DNA from: CAWDPQ01 sp049642465
GTDB lineage: Bacteria; Acidobacteriota; Vicinamibacteria; Vicinamibacterales; 2-12-FULL-66-21
Direction: 5' to 3'
DNA: 64,000 nt
Assembly (NCBI GenBank): GCA_049642465.1
Contig: JBAROV010000066.1
Coordinates: 62,001-126,000 of the forward strand
Shown here: piece by piece, positions 41,824 to 49,884 of the stretch
Numbering within the stretch: position 1 is the stretch's first letter
Layout of the letters: every line of letters starts with the position of its first letter
Program-made: the position numbers and the translations under genes
The notes under the pieces: model-generated
The model's input: the letters and a program-made list of their open reading frames with translations, nothing else
Told to the model about the DNA's origin: nothing
Databases searched by the model: none

Positions 41824-44229
41824 CTATTCGGAACGCAGCAACACGATCGGATCTGCGGCAGCGGCGCGCCGCGCCGGCAGGTAGCAAGCCCCGAGAGCGA
41901 CCGCGAAAACACCGAGAACCACGGCGGCGTACGTCGCCGGATCATATGGCGTGACGCCGAACATGATGCTCGAAGCGGCGCGAGCCGCGACGACTGCCGC
42001 GAGCACGCCGGCCGCTGATCCAATCACTGCCAGCCGCACGCCCTGACCGAGCACGATTGCCACGAGACGATCGGGCGACGCGCCGAGGGCGGCACGGACG
42101 GCGAGATCTTTCTGGCGTTCGACAACCGACCGCATGAGGGCGCCCGACAGACCGACCAGCGCCAGCAGAATCGACGCAACCGCATAGACACCAACGAGAC
42201 CGAACCGGGCCGTTCGCGGCGACAGCGCGCGATCGACGACTTCGTCCAGCATCCGGGGCCCGTTCAGCGGCAGGGACGGATCGATCGACCGGATGACGGG
42301 CAGGAGCGTCGCGGCGAGCGCGCGGCCATCGGCGCGCGTGCGCGCTACGAGATGTGCGCGAACAGTCGGTATCTGCCCCCAGGGCACGTAAAAGGCGCCG
42401 TTGGCCGGCGCGTCAAGTCCGGTGTAGCGGATGTCCTTGATGACACCGACGACTCGGGGTCTGACGCGCTGCCCCGACGCGGACGGCAGCGACATGTTCA
42501 GCTCGCGGCCAACGACCTCGCCGGTCAGCCCGAGATGCTCCCTCGCCGATTCGCTGATGACGACGACCGGGAGATGGTTGGCGGCGTCAGCTGCAGTGAA
42601 CAGGCGACCTTGCACGAGGCGGGCACCCAACGCATCGAGATAGCCCTCTGTTGCGCTCACCAGATCGAACTTCCGCGTCACGTCGCGGTCGTCTGTACTC
42701 GTCGTGACGCGAACGGTGAAAAGAATCTGCGAAGCGGCCGGCGGAAGGTTGCTGCCGATGCCTGCCGCCTCCACGCCGGGCAGCCTGCGCACGTCAACCA
42801 GGATTCGATCGGCGAGCGCGATGCGTAAGGCCGCATCCCCGCCACCGACACTCTGACCAACCGGCACCGCCATTGTCACGACCCGTCGGGAAACGTCGAG
42901 GCCAATATTTGCGCGCGACAGTATCCACATCGTTTTTCCGAGAAGTCCGGCTCCGACGAGCAGCACGATCGCGATGGCCAGCTGCGCGACAACGAGCGCG
43001 CCGCGAAAACGCCGACTCCCGGGTGAGCCCGTGGATGCACCCACGCGCAAGAGTGTCGCCAGACGCGCCTGGCCAATGCTGAGCGCGGGAGCGGCGCTGC
43101 AGACGAGGACGACCACGAGAGCCACAGCAAGGGCCCCGGCCGCTATCGCCGCGTCATCGGTGGTCGTCGCCAATCGAGGGAGGTTCAACCCCGTCTGCCG
43201 ATCGAGGACCGCCGTCGCGGTCCGCGCGAACCACCATCCGAGACTGCCGCCGGCCGCAACGATCAGCGTCGTCTCGAAAACGAGCGTCCGCAACAGCCGC
43301 ACCCGACTGGCGCCCAACGCCAGTCTCACGGCGAACTCGCGGGTTCGCGCAACGGCAAGATTGATCAGCATCATCGACACGTTCGCACAGGCGATGATCA
43401 GGACCAGGCAGGAGGCGCCGGCGAAGGCCAGAAGTACTGGACGGGCGCTGCCGAGGAGCTCCTCGCGCAGCGTCGTGACTCGGGCCTGCCAGTTGGCGCG
43501 TTGCGCCTCAGGCGCGGACTGCCGGACGATGGCGAGCGCGGTTGTGCGAGCTTCCGCGATGGATTTCCCGTCCGACAATCTCGCCACCAGCGTGTAGTCG
43601 CGAGCGTCGGCCGCGCCGATCACGCGCAGCGTCTGCACACCACGCGCGGGCGTCCAGAGATCGACGTCGCCGAGCACGGAGAACGATCGGGGCATGACGC
43701 CAATGACTCGAAGCGGCCGGCCGCCAAGGCTGATTGAACGCTCGAGTGCGCCCGCCGGGGATCCGGCGAGCGAAACGGCATGGTCGTGACTGATCACAAC
43801 GAGATCGACCGCTTCGTCTGTCCTAAATGTCCGGCCGTACTCAGCCTTCACGCCAAACGTCTCGAAGAAAGGCCCGACGACATAGGCAGCCTGAACTTCG
43901 CGGGGTGCGTCCGAGTCTCTGGCTGTGGCGGTTTCTCTAGTGTAGGCAGCAAGACGCGCCTGGCTTGCCAGCTGGCTCCGCCACTCGTCGAACTGCGACA
44001 ACTTGATGCCGCTCTCGACGGCGGTCGGTGCATAGACCTTGCGGAGCATCACGAGTTCGTCCGATCGTGGAAACGGTAAGGGACGCACCAGACCGGAATA
44101 CGCCACGGCCGCGGCCGTGAGCGCGCCCGCAATGCCGAGCGCAAGGACAGCGACCGCGGTGACGGACCCGGAGCCGCCGCGGCGCACGCCCTTCCACGCA
44201 CTTCTCAAATCAAACAGCAGAGAGGCCAT
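41824..44229 (-). CDS. ADOP-type ABC permease without a PadR partner
   Basis: 801 residues. It begins directly with the membrane entry (SAWKGVRRGGSGSVTAVAVLALGIAG) and lacks the roughly 80-residue cytosolic N-terminal domain of the other ADOPs in this window. Then come a MacB-like periplasmic domain, an FtsX block (ASCLVLIIACANVSMMLINL), a second periplasmic domain and the closing FtsX block ending PARRAAAADPIVLLRSE. The N-terminal form without the regulatory domain and the lack of an adjacent regulator suggest a distinct subgroup. ATPase partner and substrate are unknown. Confidence 0.9.
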   Translation of the reverse strand: MASLLFDLRSAWKGVRRGGSGSVTAVAVLALGIAGALTAAAVAYSGLVRPLPFPRSDELVMLRKVYAPTAVESGIKLSQFDEWRSQLASQARLAAYTRETATARDSDAPREVQAAYVVGPFFETFGVKAEYGRTFRTDEAVDLVVISHDHAVSLAGSPAGALERSISLGGRPLRVIGVMPRSFSVLGDVDLWTPARGVQTLRVIGAADARDYTLVARLSDGKSIAEARTTALAIVRQSAPEAQRANWQARVTTLREELLGSARPVLLAFAGASCLVLIIACANVSMMLINLAVARTREFAVRLALGASRVRLLRTLVFETTLIVAAGGSLGWWFARTATAVLDRQTGLNLPRLATTTDDAAIAAGALAVALVVVLVCSAAPALSIGQARLATLLRVGASTGSPGSRRFRGALVVAQLAIAIVLLVGAGLLGKTMWILSRANIGLDVSRRVVTMAVPVGQSVGGGDAALRIALADRILVDVRRLPGVEAAGIGSNLPPAASQILFTVRVTTSTDDRDVTRKFDLVSATEGYLDALGARLVQGRLFTAADAANHLPVVVISESAREHLGLTGEVVGRELNMSLPSASGQRVRPRVVGVIKDIRYTGLDAPANGAFYVPWGQIPTVRAHLVARTRADGRALAATLLPVIRSIDPSLPLNGPRMLDEVVDRALSPRTARFGLVGVYAVASILLALVGLSGALMRSVVERQKDLAVRAALGASPDRLVAIVLGQGVRLAVIGSAAGVLAAVVAARAASSIMFGVTPYDPATYAAVVLGVFAVALGACYLPARRAAAADPIVLLRSE

Positions 44230-44461
44230 TTCTCATCGCCGCGATTAGACACCGGTTGCCGGCGGCGTGGCGTCGTACGCGATGCGCAAAAATTACATTA
44301 CACAAGCCCCTCCATCGTTCGTGCCGGCCCCATGCCGAAATTGTCTTTCGACGGAACTGACTGATGCGCTTGAGTTTGTGCACCCCTATTGATGGGGCAT
44401 GGTCCTTGCCCCTGCCGCGGGCACCAACCTGATCCCTAGGCCTTATCACTCGGGGGTAATC

Positions 44462-44686
44462 ATGAACATCTGGACCGAGTTCAAGAACACCATTCTGCCG
44501 TGGCTCGTGGCCGCGGCAGTTATCGCGCTGCTCATGGTGGAACACCGCAGGACGACAGCGGCATTGGTCGCGGCGAACGGACGGCTGGCCGATGCGGTCG
44601 AAGTGCAGGGACGCGCGCTCGACGGTGTTCGTGATCTTCTCGCGAAGCAGGGGTACACGCTCCCCCCTTTCGACGCGTCGCGGTGA
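44462..44686 (+). CDS. Small single-span membrane protein
   Basis: 74 residues. One TM helix is at about 13-28 (PWLVAAAVIALLMVEH), followed by an amphipathic helix (RTTAALVAANGRLADAVEV). Not recognised as a family. A GGGGGTAATC sequence before ATG 44462 gives a moderate ribosome site. Its TGA overlaps the GTG of the M15-like peptidase gene (GTGA), so the two are made together. It may anchor, hold or deliver the peptidase, like holin/spanin pairs or peptidase adaptors. A CCCC/GGGG hairpin (loop TATTGAT) stands about 60 bp upstream. Confidence 0.62.
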   Translation: MNIWTEFKNTILPWLVAAAVIALLMVEHRRTTAALVAANGRLADAVEVQGRALDGVRDLLAKQGYTLPPFDASR

Positions 44687-45117
44687 TCCGCGGGCTCCGC
44701 GAGCCCGTGCGACTCACCACGCGTGAGTCGCTTCAGATCTTTGATCTGGCGGACATCTGGGCGGCGCGCACGGGAAATACCGTTCGCCTCGTTTCGGCCA
44801 ACGACCACGTCCACTCGCGCCGTTCGGCGCACTACGCTGGTGTTGCCGTCGATCTGCACACGTCGGATCCGGTGGGTTTGACCGCCGCATTGCGGAAGCT
44901 CGGGTACCGCGTGTTGTGGAACGTGCCGGGGCACCACTCGCATGTGCACGTGGAGGTGGAAAACTCGACGGCACCACGGACGTTTCCGCCCGTTGTCCCG
45001 GCGCTCCGGGATCGTGGAGCCGCGTCAGACATTGGAACTACGCGGCGACTGCTCGCTCCGCCGCCCGGCGCACGCGCCAAGCCTGCCACAGGTGACGCCG
45101 CTCGTGGGCCGCAATGA
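44683..45117 (+). CDS. M15-like D-Ala-D-Ala carboxypeptidase/endopeptidase domain protein
   Basis: 144 residues. The zinc-site pattern of M15 enzymes is visible: SAHYAGVAVDL (His50, Asp57) and HSHVHVE (His87/His89). The last 50 residues are low-complexity Pro/Ala/Arg. M15 peptidases cut D-Ala-D-Ala or L-Ala-D-Glu bonds of peptidoglycan; phage endolysins of this type exist. No signal peptide is seen, so export would need the coupled membrane protein or another route. The start is GTG 44683, overlapping the previous stop. Its 3' end overlaps the convergent DinB gene by 80 bp. Confidence 0.7.
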   Translation: MIRGLREPVRLTTRESLQIFDLADIWAARTGNTVRLVSANDHVHSRRSAHYAGVAVDLHTSDPVGLTAALRKLGYRVLWNVPGHHSHVHVEVENSTAPRTFPPVVPALRDRGAASDIGTTRRLLAPPPGARAKPATGDAARGPQ

Positions 45118-45613
45118 CATGGAGTCCGGTCGCGAGGCTGAACCGGACTCCCCGGATGAATGGATTGGGAAACCGTACTCCCCTGAGATCGATATCTGAG
45201 TAGGTCCGCAGGAAACGCCGCACCTCGTCTTGAGATGCCAGGAACATTTTGACGGCGTCGTTGAGCGATGGGGCAGTGCGCGGCCTGATCGTGCGTGGCG
45301 CTGCTGTCCTGCGTGTCACCGGCGGTTCGAGAAACTTGACGAACCACGCACCCACGACTCCTGGGTGCGCGGGACCGCGACGCCGGTGGCCCTCAGCCTG
45401 CGCTCGAGCGGCAGCCGGTTGCAGCGCACTCAGATAAACACGGTTGGCTGTCGCCAGGTGGTCGAGGCATTCGGCGACGCTCCACGAGCCGGGTTGCTCG
45501 CGCCAGGCACCGAGCGTTTCCGTCAGGCCGTCGACGAGCGCGTGCGCGTCGCGTTCTGCGGCATTCAGCTCGTCCTCCAATCGCTGCAGGTCGTCTGGCA
45601 GGGTTGCTGTCAT
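45038..45613 (-). CDS. DinB-family protein
   Basis: 191 residues, a four-helix bundle of the DinB/YfiT type. The putative metal-binding His residues lie in SVAECLDHLATANRVYL and VIAAHERRHLWQAWR. DinB-like proteins are damage-induced in Bacillus and include thiol- or mycothiol-dependent transferases; substrate and role here are unknown. The middle is Arg/Pro-rich (RTIRPRTAPSLNDAV). It is convergent with, and partly overlapping, the M15-like gene. Confidence 0.85.
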   Translation of the reverse strand: MTATLPDDLQRLEDELNAAERDAHALVDGLTETLGAWREQPGSWSVAECLDHLATANRVYLSALQPAAARAQAEGHRRRGPAHPGVVGAWFVKFLEPPVTRRTAAPRTIRPRTAPSLNDAVKMFLASQDEVRRFLRTYSDIDLRGVRFPNPFIRGVRFSLATGLHVIAAHERRHLWQAWRVRRAAERAVAA

Positions 45614-45820
45614 TCCTTGTCCCTTGGAGAGTACCTCTTCACAATCACGTGGAGTACCGCACGCGCACCGTGGAGGGGAAGACCTTCGTCACCGGAGAAA
45701 GAGCGACGGCATTCTCGCAAATGCAAGAGCATGCGCGCAGATGCGACCGTCTCCGGCGGGCGGGAAGTGGATCATCGCGGCGGCACCGTCCGATATCGAG
45801 AGAACCTCGACGGCGGGGCG

Positions 45821-46762
45821 TCAGGCAGTGAACAGATCGCCAGCCAGGTACTTCAGGCCGGTGTCCACCGCGACAGTCGCAACCGTTTTGCCTGGTCCGA
45901 GTTCCCGCGCGAGTTGCACGGCAGCGGCGACATTGAGGCCGCTCGATGTCCCGACCAGCAATCCCTCTTCGCGCGCCAGTCGCTTGGCCATCGCTCGGCC
46001 GTCGGCTTCGTCTATTGCGCGGGCCTCATCGTAGGGGCGATCCGCCATGTGCGGTGGAATGCGGCCAGTACCCACCCCTTCAACCCTGTGGGGACCGCCT
46101 CGTCCCTCAGTCATGGCCGGTGACGTCGAGGGCTCGAGCGCGATGATCCGTGCGGAGCTGCCGCCCTCGCGCAGCGCGCGCGCCACACCCATCAACATGC
46201 CGCCGGTGCCGACGGCGCCGCAGAATGCATCGATCTTTCCACCGGTCTGCTCCAGGAGTTCCCGACCTATGCACATGTAGCCGGTGAGCGCGTCCGAGTT
46301 GTTGAACTGATCGGTCCAGAACGTGTTCGGCTCGTTCGCGAGCACCGCAATCTCTTGCTGGAATCTCTCGAACAGCGCCGGCGTCACCTTGCCGCCGTCG
46401 CTCGGCACCATTCGCAGCTCGGCGCCGAACGCCTCCATGGTCAAGAGCTTTTCGCGGGCAAATGCGTCGGAGGAGAGCACGACGAAGCGGTAGCCTTTGG
46501 CCGCGCAGACCATCGCCAGTGACGAGCCGGTGCTGCCGCCGGTGAATTCCACGACGCGCATGCCCGGTCGAAGCCGCCCGCTCGCCTCGGCTCCCTCAAT
46601 CATCGCGAGCGCCATCCTGTCTTTGTACGAGCCGGTTGGATTGACGGATTCGAGCTTGACGAGTACGTTCGCGGCCGCGCCCGGCACCACGCGTCGAAGG
46701 CGGACGATCGGCGTGTCGCCGATGGCGGCCAACACCCAGTCTGCCGTCGAAGAGGTTCTCAT
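45821..46762 (-). CDS. Cysteine synthase-family PLP enzyme
   Basis: 313 residues. The fold-type II PLP pattern is clear: VKLESVNPTGSYKDRMAL with Lys47-region Schiff base, EFTGGSTGSSLAMVCAAKGY, GAVGTGGMLMGVARAL and EEGLLVGTSSGLNVAAAVQL. It would make cysteine (or cystathionine/related products) from O-acetylserine in the cytosol. The dipeptide SYKDR and the long FWTDQFNNSDA differ slightly from CysK/CysM, so a related beta-replacement reaction is possible. ATG 46762 is chosen at the conserved start; an upstream extension would overlap the next gene. No other cys genes are near. Confidence 0.88.
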   Translation of the reverse strand: MRTSSTADWVLAAIGDTPIVRLRRVVPGAAANVLVKLESVNPTGSYKDRMALAMIEGAEASGRLRPGMRVVEFTGGSTGSSLAMVCAAKGYRFVVLSSDAFAREKLLTMEAFGAELRMVPSDGGKVTPALFERFQQEIAVLANEPNTFWTDQFNNSDALTGYMCIGRELLEQTGGKIDAFCGAVGTGGMLMGVARALREGGSSARIIALEPSTSPAMTEGRGGPHRVEGVGTGRIPPHMADRPYDEARAIDEADGRAMAKRLAREEGLLVGTSSGLNVAAAVQLARELGPGKTVATVAVDTGLKYLAGDLFTA

Positions 46763-46838
46763 ACGCGCGGCATCAGGCGACTCATTCGAATCAAGGAAGT
46801 CGCCAGTCGCGACGTGAGTATGACACGCGCGCAATCGT

Positions 46839-48056
46839 CTACGCGACTCGTTGTCCCGGCACGCCGGACGAACGTGGAATCGCGGCGCCGAGTGCGTTTC
46901 TGAGCGCCACATCGCGTGGATCTCCGCTCAACCGCGTTCCCATCCTGTTGGTCACGTAGGCGTAGCCGATGCCCGCCTCGGGATCCGCAAAGCCAAGAGC
47001 GCCGCCCGCTCCGGGCGACCCGAACGAACTGGCGCTTCCGAAGGGCAATGCGGATGTCGGCTTCATGAAACCGAGAGAGAACTGCACGCCGTGGACCTTC
47101 ATGCATTCGTCGTAGAACCCCCGCCTCGGAGGAACTGCCGGAGCGGCGAGCAGTTCGAGCGTTTGCGGACGTAATCCCAACTCGCGACCGCCAGTGGCAA
47201 AAACGCTGTAGGCACGCGCGATTCCGCGAGCAGTACCAACGGCACCGCCGGATGGGACTTCGAGATAGCGAGCGTAGACGCGCTGCTCGTCGTGTGGCAG
47301 CTCCGAGCCCCTGAGTGCCAGGACAATCTTCGAGTGTGGGTTCATCGTGTCCAACGCGAGGCGCAGTGGGAACCCGTGCATCAACTCGAGCCAGGTGGGC
47401 CGCGTGATCGTCGCCAGGCGTGAGTTCGGGATCTCCTCCGGCAGTCTGATATAGACGTCGAGCCCGAGCGGCGTGGCGATCTCGTCCTGGAAAAACTGGC
47501 CCAGACTCCGGTGCCGCGGATCGATTCGGCGCAACAGTTCATTCTGGTAGAAGCCGAGCGTGATGCCGTGATACGCCTGACGCTCGCCCGGTTCCCACGC
47601 CGGTTTCTGCCGCGCCAGCACCACGGCCAAACGATCGAGATCGGCGACGAGGCTCCGATCGAGCGGCTCGTCGAGAACGTAGAGCCCGGCCTGATGCGCC
47701 AGGAGCTGGCGGATGGTGATGCGCTCCTTGCCCTGCTGCGCGAACTCGGGCCAGTACGTCGCCACCCGTTCTTCGTAATCGAGCCATCCTCGAGAGTGTG
47801 CGATCGCGAGCGTCATCGCGGCGAGCCCCTTGGTCGCCGAGTAGACGATCACCATCGTGTTCTCCTCCCAGGGCTCACCCGTCTGCTTGTTCCTGATACC
47901 ACCCCAAAGGTCCACGACCTTCTCACCACGATGGTAGGCACAGCAACCGCCGCCCAGTTCCCTGCGGCGGGCGAAGTTGTCCTCGAACGTCTTGCGCACC
48001 GCCTCAAAGCCCCGGCTGACATGTCCGCGGACCGAGTTTGATTCACTGACCGCCAT
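46839..48056 (-). CDS. Cytosolic class C-type serine hydrolase (EstB-like)
   Basis: 405 residues. The nucleophile motif is YSATKGLAAM with Ser73 and Lys76; ERQAYHGITLGFYQNELLRR supplies the Tyr of the second motif; GGALGFADPEAGIGYAYVTNRM resembles the third. The VDLWGG phrase is typical of EstB-like esterases of the beta-lactamase fold. No signal peptide is seen, so it acts in the cytosol on ester or amide substrates. ATG 48056 has GGGGAGGAAG immediately upstream, an unusually strong ribosome site, and rejects the longer frame. The cysteine-synthase-like gene follows on the same strand after 76 bp. Confidence 0.88.
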   Translation of the reverse strand: MAVSESNSVRGHVSRGFEAVRKTFEDNFARRRELGGGCCAYHRGEKVVDLWGGIRNKQTGEPWEENTMVIVYSATKGLAAMTLAIAHSRGWLDYEERVATYWPEFAQQGKERITIRQLLAHQAGLYVLDEPLDRSLVADLDRLAVVLARQKPAWEPGERQAYHGITLGFYQNELLRRIDPRHRSLGQFFQDEIATPLGLDVYIRLPEEIPNSRLATITRPTWLELMHGFPLRLALDTMNPHSKIVLALRGSELPHDEQRVYARYLEVPSGGAVGTARGIARAYSVFATGGRELGLRPQTLELLAAPAVPPRRGFYDECMKVHGVQFSLGFMKPTSALPFGSASSFGSPGAGGALGFADPEAGIGYAYVTNRMGTRLSGDPRDVALRNALGAAIPRSSGVPGQRVA

Positions 48057-48259
48057 ACTTCCTCCCCGGTCGCCATCCGGCGGCCTCAACGAGGTTGACG
48101 CACGAACCTTGCCGGTAGCCGCAACTGACTTGCGGGAACTCGTGAGGCTGATGTTGGCCTGGGTTCGTGAGGACGTCGGAAAAGTCCGCAACTGATGGGG
48201 ATTCTTCTACTGACCGGTTGGGTTCGCCGACCAAGGGGGCTTGCCTGTTCCGGCGTGAA

Positions 48260-48460
48260 GCGCCTCGGTCGGGCTTAATGACGCTGCGCCACGCCGGCAC
48301 CATCGCGGCGGCGAGCGCGACAACAGCGAGCAGAACCGTGGCGACCGCGATGGTCGGCGTGTGGAGGGGCGTCACGCCGAAGAGCTGAACGGATATCACG
48401 CGCCCGAGCGCCCACCCGGCCAGAAGCGCAATCGCCGTCCCACTCCCCCGTCCTCGCGCA
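48260..48460 (-). pseudogene. Remnant of an ADOP permease C-terminus
   Basis: On the minus strand a frame reads TAIALLAGWALGRVISVQLF, GVTPLHTPTIAVAT, VLLAVVALAAAMVPAWRSV. This matches the last TM helices and the FGVTP loop of ADOP FtsX blocks, such as the intact genes in this window. No ADOP upstream part, no start codon in place and no normal PARRAxxVDP ending are present, so it is a broken remnant. It suggests a past ADOP gene lost between the serine hydrolase and LarA-like genes. Confidence 0.55.
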
Positions 48461-48573
48461 TGCCGCGGCCACTGAACACCCCGTGTGCTCTGACGGATCG
48501 CCGCAGCAGGATGGTTGCTTCTGCCCTCGAGGTACGAAAGTATTTCCGCGGCGTCTTTGCAGGCTCAAATCTG
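48461..48573. other. Short non-coding stretch before the LarA-like gene
   Basis: No protein, RNA or repeat signal recognised. With the remnant it fills the 517-bp space between the divergent genes starting at 48056 and 48574, and presumably holds the promoter of the LarA-like gene. Confidence 0.3.
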
Positions 48574-49830
48574 ATGTTTCCTCCTCGATTGCTCCTGGTC
48601 CGGCAGAATTTCCCAGACCTGCGCCTGACGGATGTCCGAGCGGAAACGCGACGCCAACTCGAGCACAGCGGCTTCGCCGCGCGGCTTCAGCCTGGCGCCT
48701 GCGTGGCGATTGGCGTCGGCAGCCGCGGCATCGCCAACATTGCCCACATCGTCGGCAGCGTCGTTCAGTATTGGCGCGCTCACGGGATGACGCCTTTCAT
48801 TTTTCCGTCGATGGGAAGTCATGGTGCGGCGACGCCGGAAGGACAGGCGGATGTCCTCGCGCATTTTGGGATTACCGAACAGTCGATGGGCTGTCCGATC
48901 GTCAGTCGCGTCGACGTCATCTCGCTCGGCAAGACCAACGAGGGGATCGAAGTTTTCATGGATGCCGCCGCGCACGCGGCGGACGCCGTGATGGTCGTTG
49001 GACGCGTGAAGTGGCACACGAGCTTCAGTGGCCGGCTCGAAAGCGGCCTGATGAAGATGATGGCCATCGGCCTGGGGAAGTTTGCCGGGGCGCAGAAGTA
49101 CCACACGCATGCGCAGCGGCTCGGCCTCGAGCACGTCATCCGCACGGCGGGCCGCCGAGTCCTGCAATTGGGAAAGATGATCGGCGGCCTGGCGATCCTC
49201 GAAGATGCGCACCATAACACCGCAAAGATCGAGGCCGTGGCGGCCGATTGCATCGAACAGCGCGACGAAGAGAACCTGGCGCTCGCGAAGTCCTGGATGC
49301 CAAAGCTGCCGTGCGATATCGACGTCCTGATCGTCGACCAGATGGGGAAGAACATCAGCGGTACGGGCATGGACGCAAAAGTCGTCAACCGTGGGCCCAG
49401 CGGCGAATACAACCCGTGGCCCGGATTACCGTCGATCGGGCGAATCTTCGTGCGCGAACTCGATCCGCAGACGTACGGCAACGCGCTCGGAATCGGAATG
49501 GCGGATGTGACGACAGAGCGGCTCGTACACCAGATCGATTGGGAGCCGACCCGGGTCAACGCGCTGAGCTCGAACATGCCATCGCGCATTCGCGTCCCGG
49601 CGCACTTTGCTGAGGACCGTGAGTGCCTGCAGTGGGTTGCGGCCACGGCCGGGAGAGCGGATCACGCGCAGGTGACGTACGGCTGGATTCGGAACACGCT
49701 CGAACTCGATCGAGTGGCGATTAGTCCCACACTGCTCCCGCAGACTGACGGGCATCCGCAGATCGAGATCGACGCGGAAATCGACGTGACGTGGGATGAA
49801 AGGGGCAATCTCGTCAGCCCGTTTGTTTGA
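48574..49830 (+). CDS. LarA-like (DUF2088) nickel-pincer enzyme homolog
   Basis: 418 residues, the LarA family length. The N-terminal domain has GVGSRGIANIAHIVGSVV and FPSMGSHGAATPEGQADVLAHFG, the family's nucleotide/cofactor-loop style. GRVKWHTSFSGRLESGLMKM carries the His/Lys near the cofactor and substrate site. The C-terminal domain shows LIVDQMGKNISGTGMDAKV. LarA members use a nickel-pincer cofactor to racemise or epimerise hydroxy acids. No larB/C/E genes are here, so the cofactor must come from elsewhere, or this is a LarA relative with another substrate. ATG 48574 is favoured by the conserved start. Confidence 0.8.
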   Translation: MFPPRLLLVRQNFPDLRLTDVRAETRRQLEHSGFAARLQPGACVAIGVGSRGIANIAHIVGSVVQYWRAHGMTPFIFPSMGSHGAATPEGQADVLAHFGITEQSMGCPIVSRVDVISLGKTNEGIEVFMDAAAHAADAVMVVGRVKWHTSFSGRLESGLMKMMAIGLGKFAGAQKYHTHAQRLGLEHVIRTAGRRVLQLGKMIGGLAILEDAHHNTAKIEAVAADCIEQRDEENLALAKSWMPKLPCDIDVLIVDQMGKNISGTGMDAKVVNRGPSGEYNPWPGLPSIGRIFVRELDPQTYGNALGIGMADVTTERLVHQIDWEPTRVNALSSNMPSRIRVPAHFAEDRECLQWVAATAGRADHAQVTYGWIRNTLELDRVAISPTLLPQTDGHPQIEIDAEIDVTWDERGNLVSPFV

Positions 49831-49884
49831 TTGATGGCGTTTCGCAGGTCGGATGTTGTTGCGCGAAGGTCACCATGGTCCGCG

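Noticed and set aside
44230..45117. A prophage remnant
   Set aside because: Only a holin/endolysin-like pair is present. No integrase, capsid or tail genes and no att-like repeats were seen.
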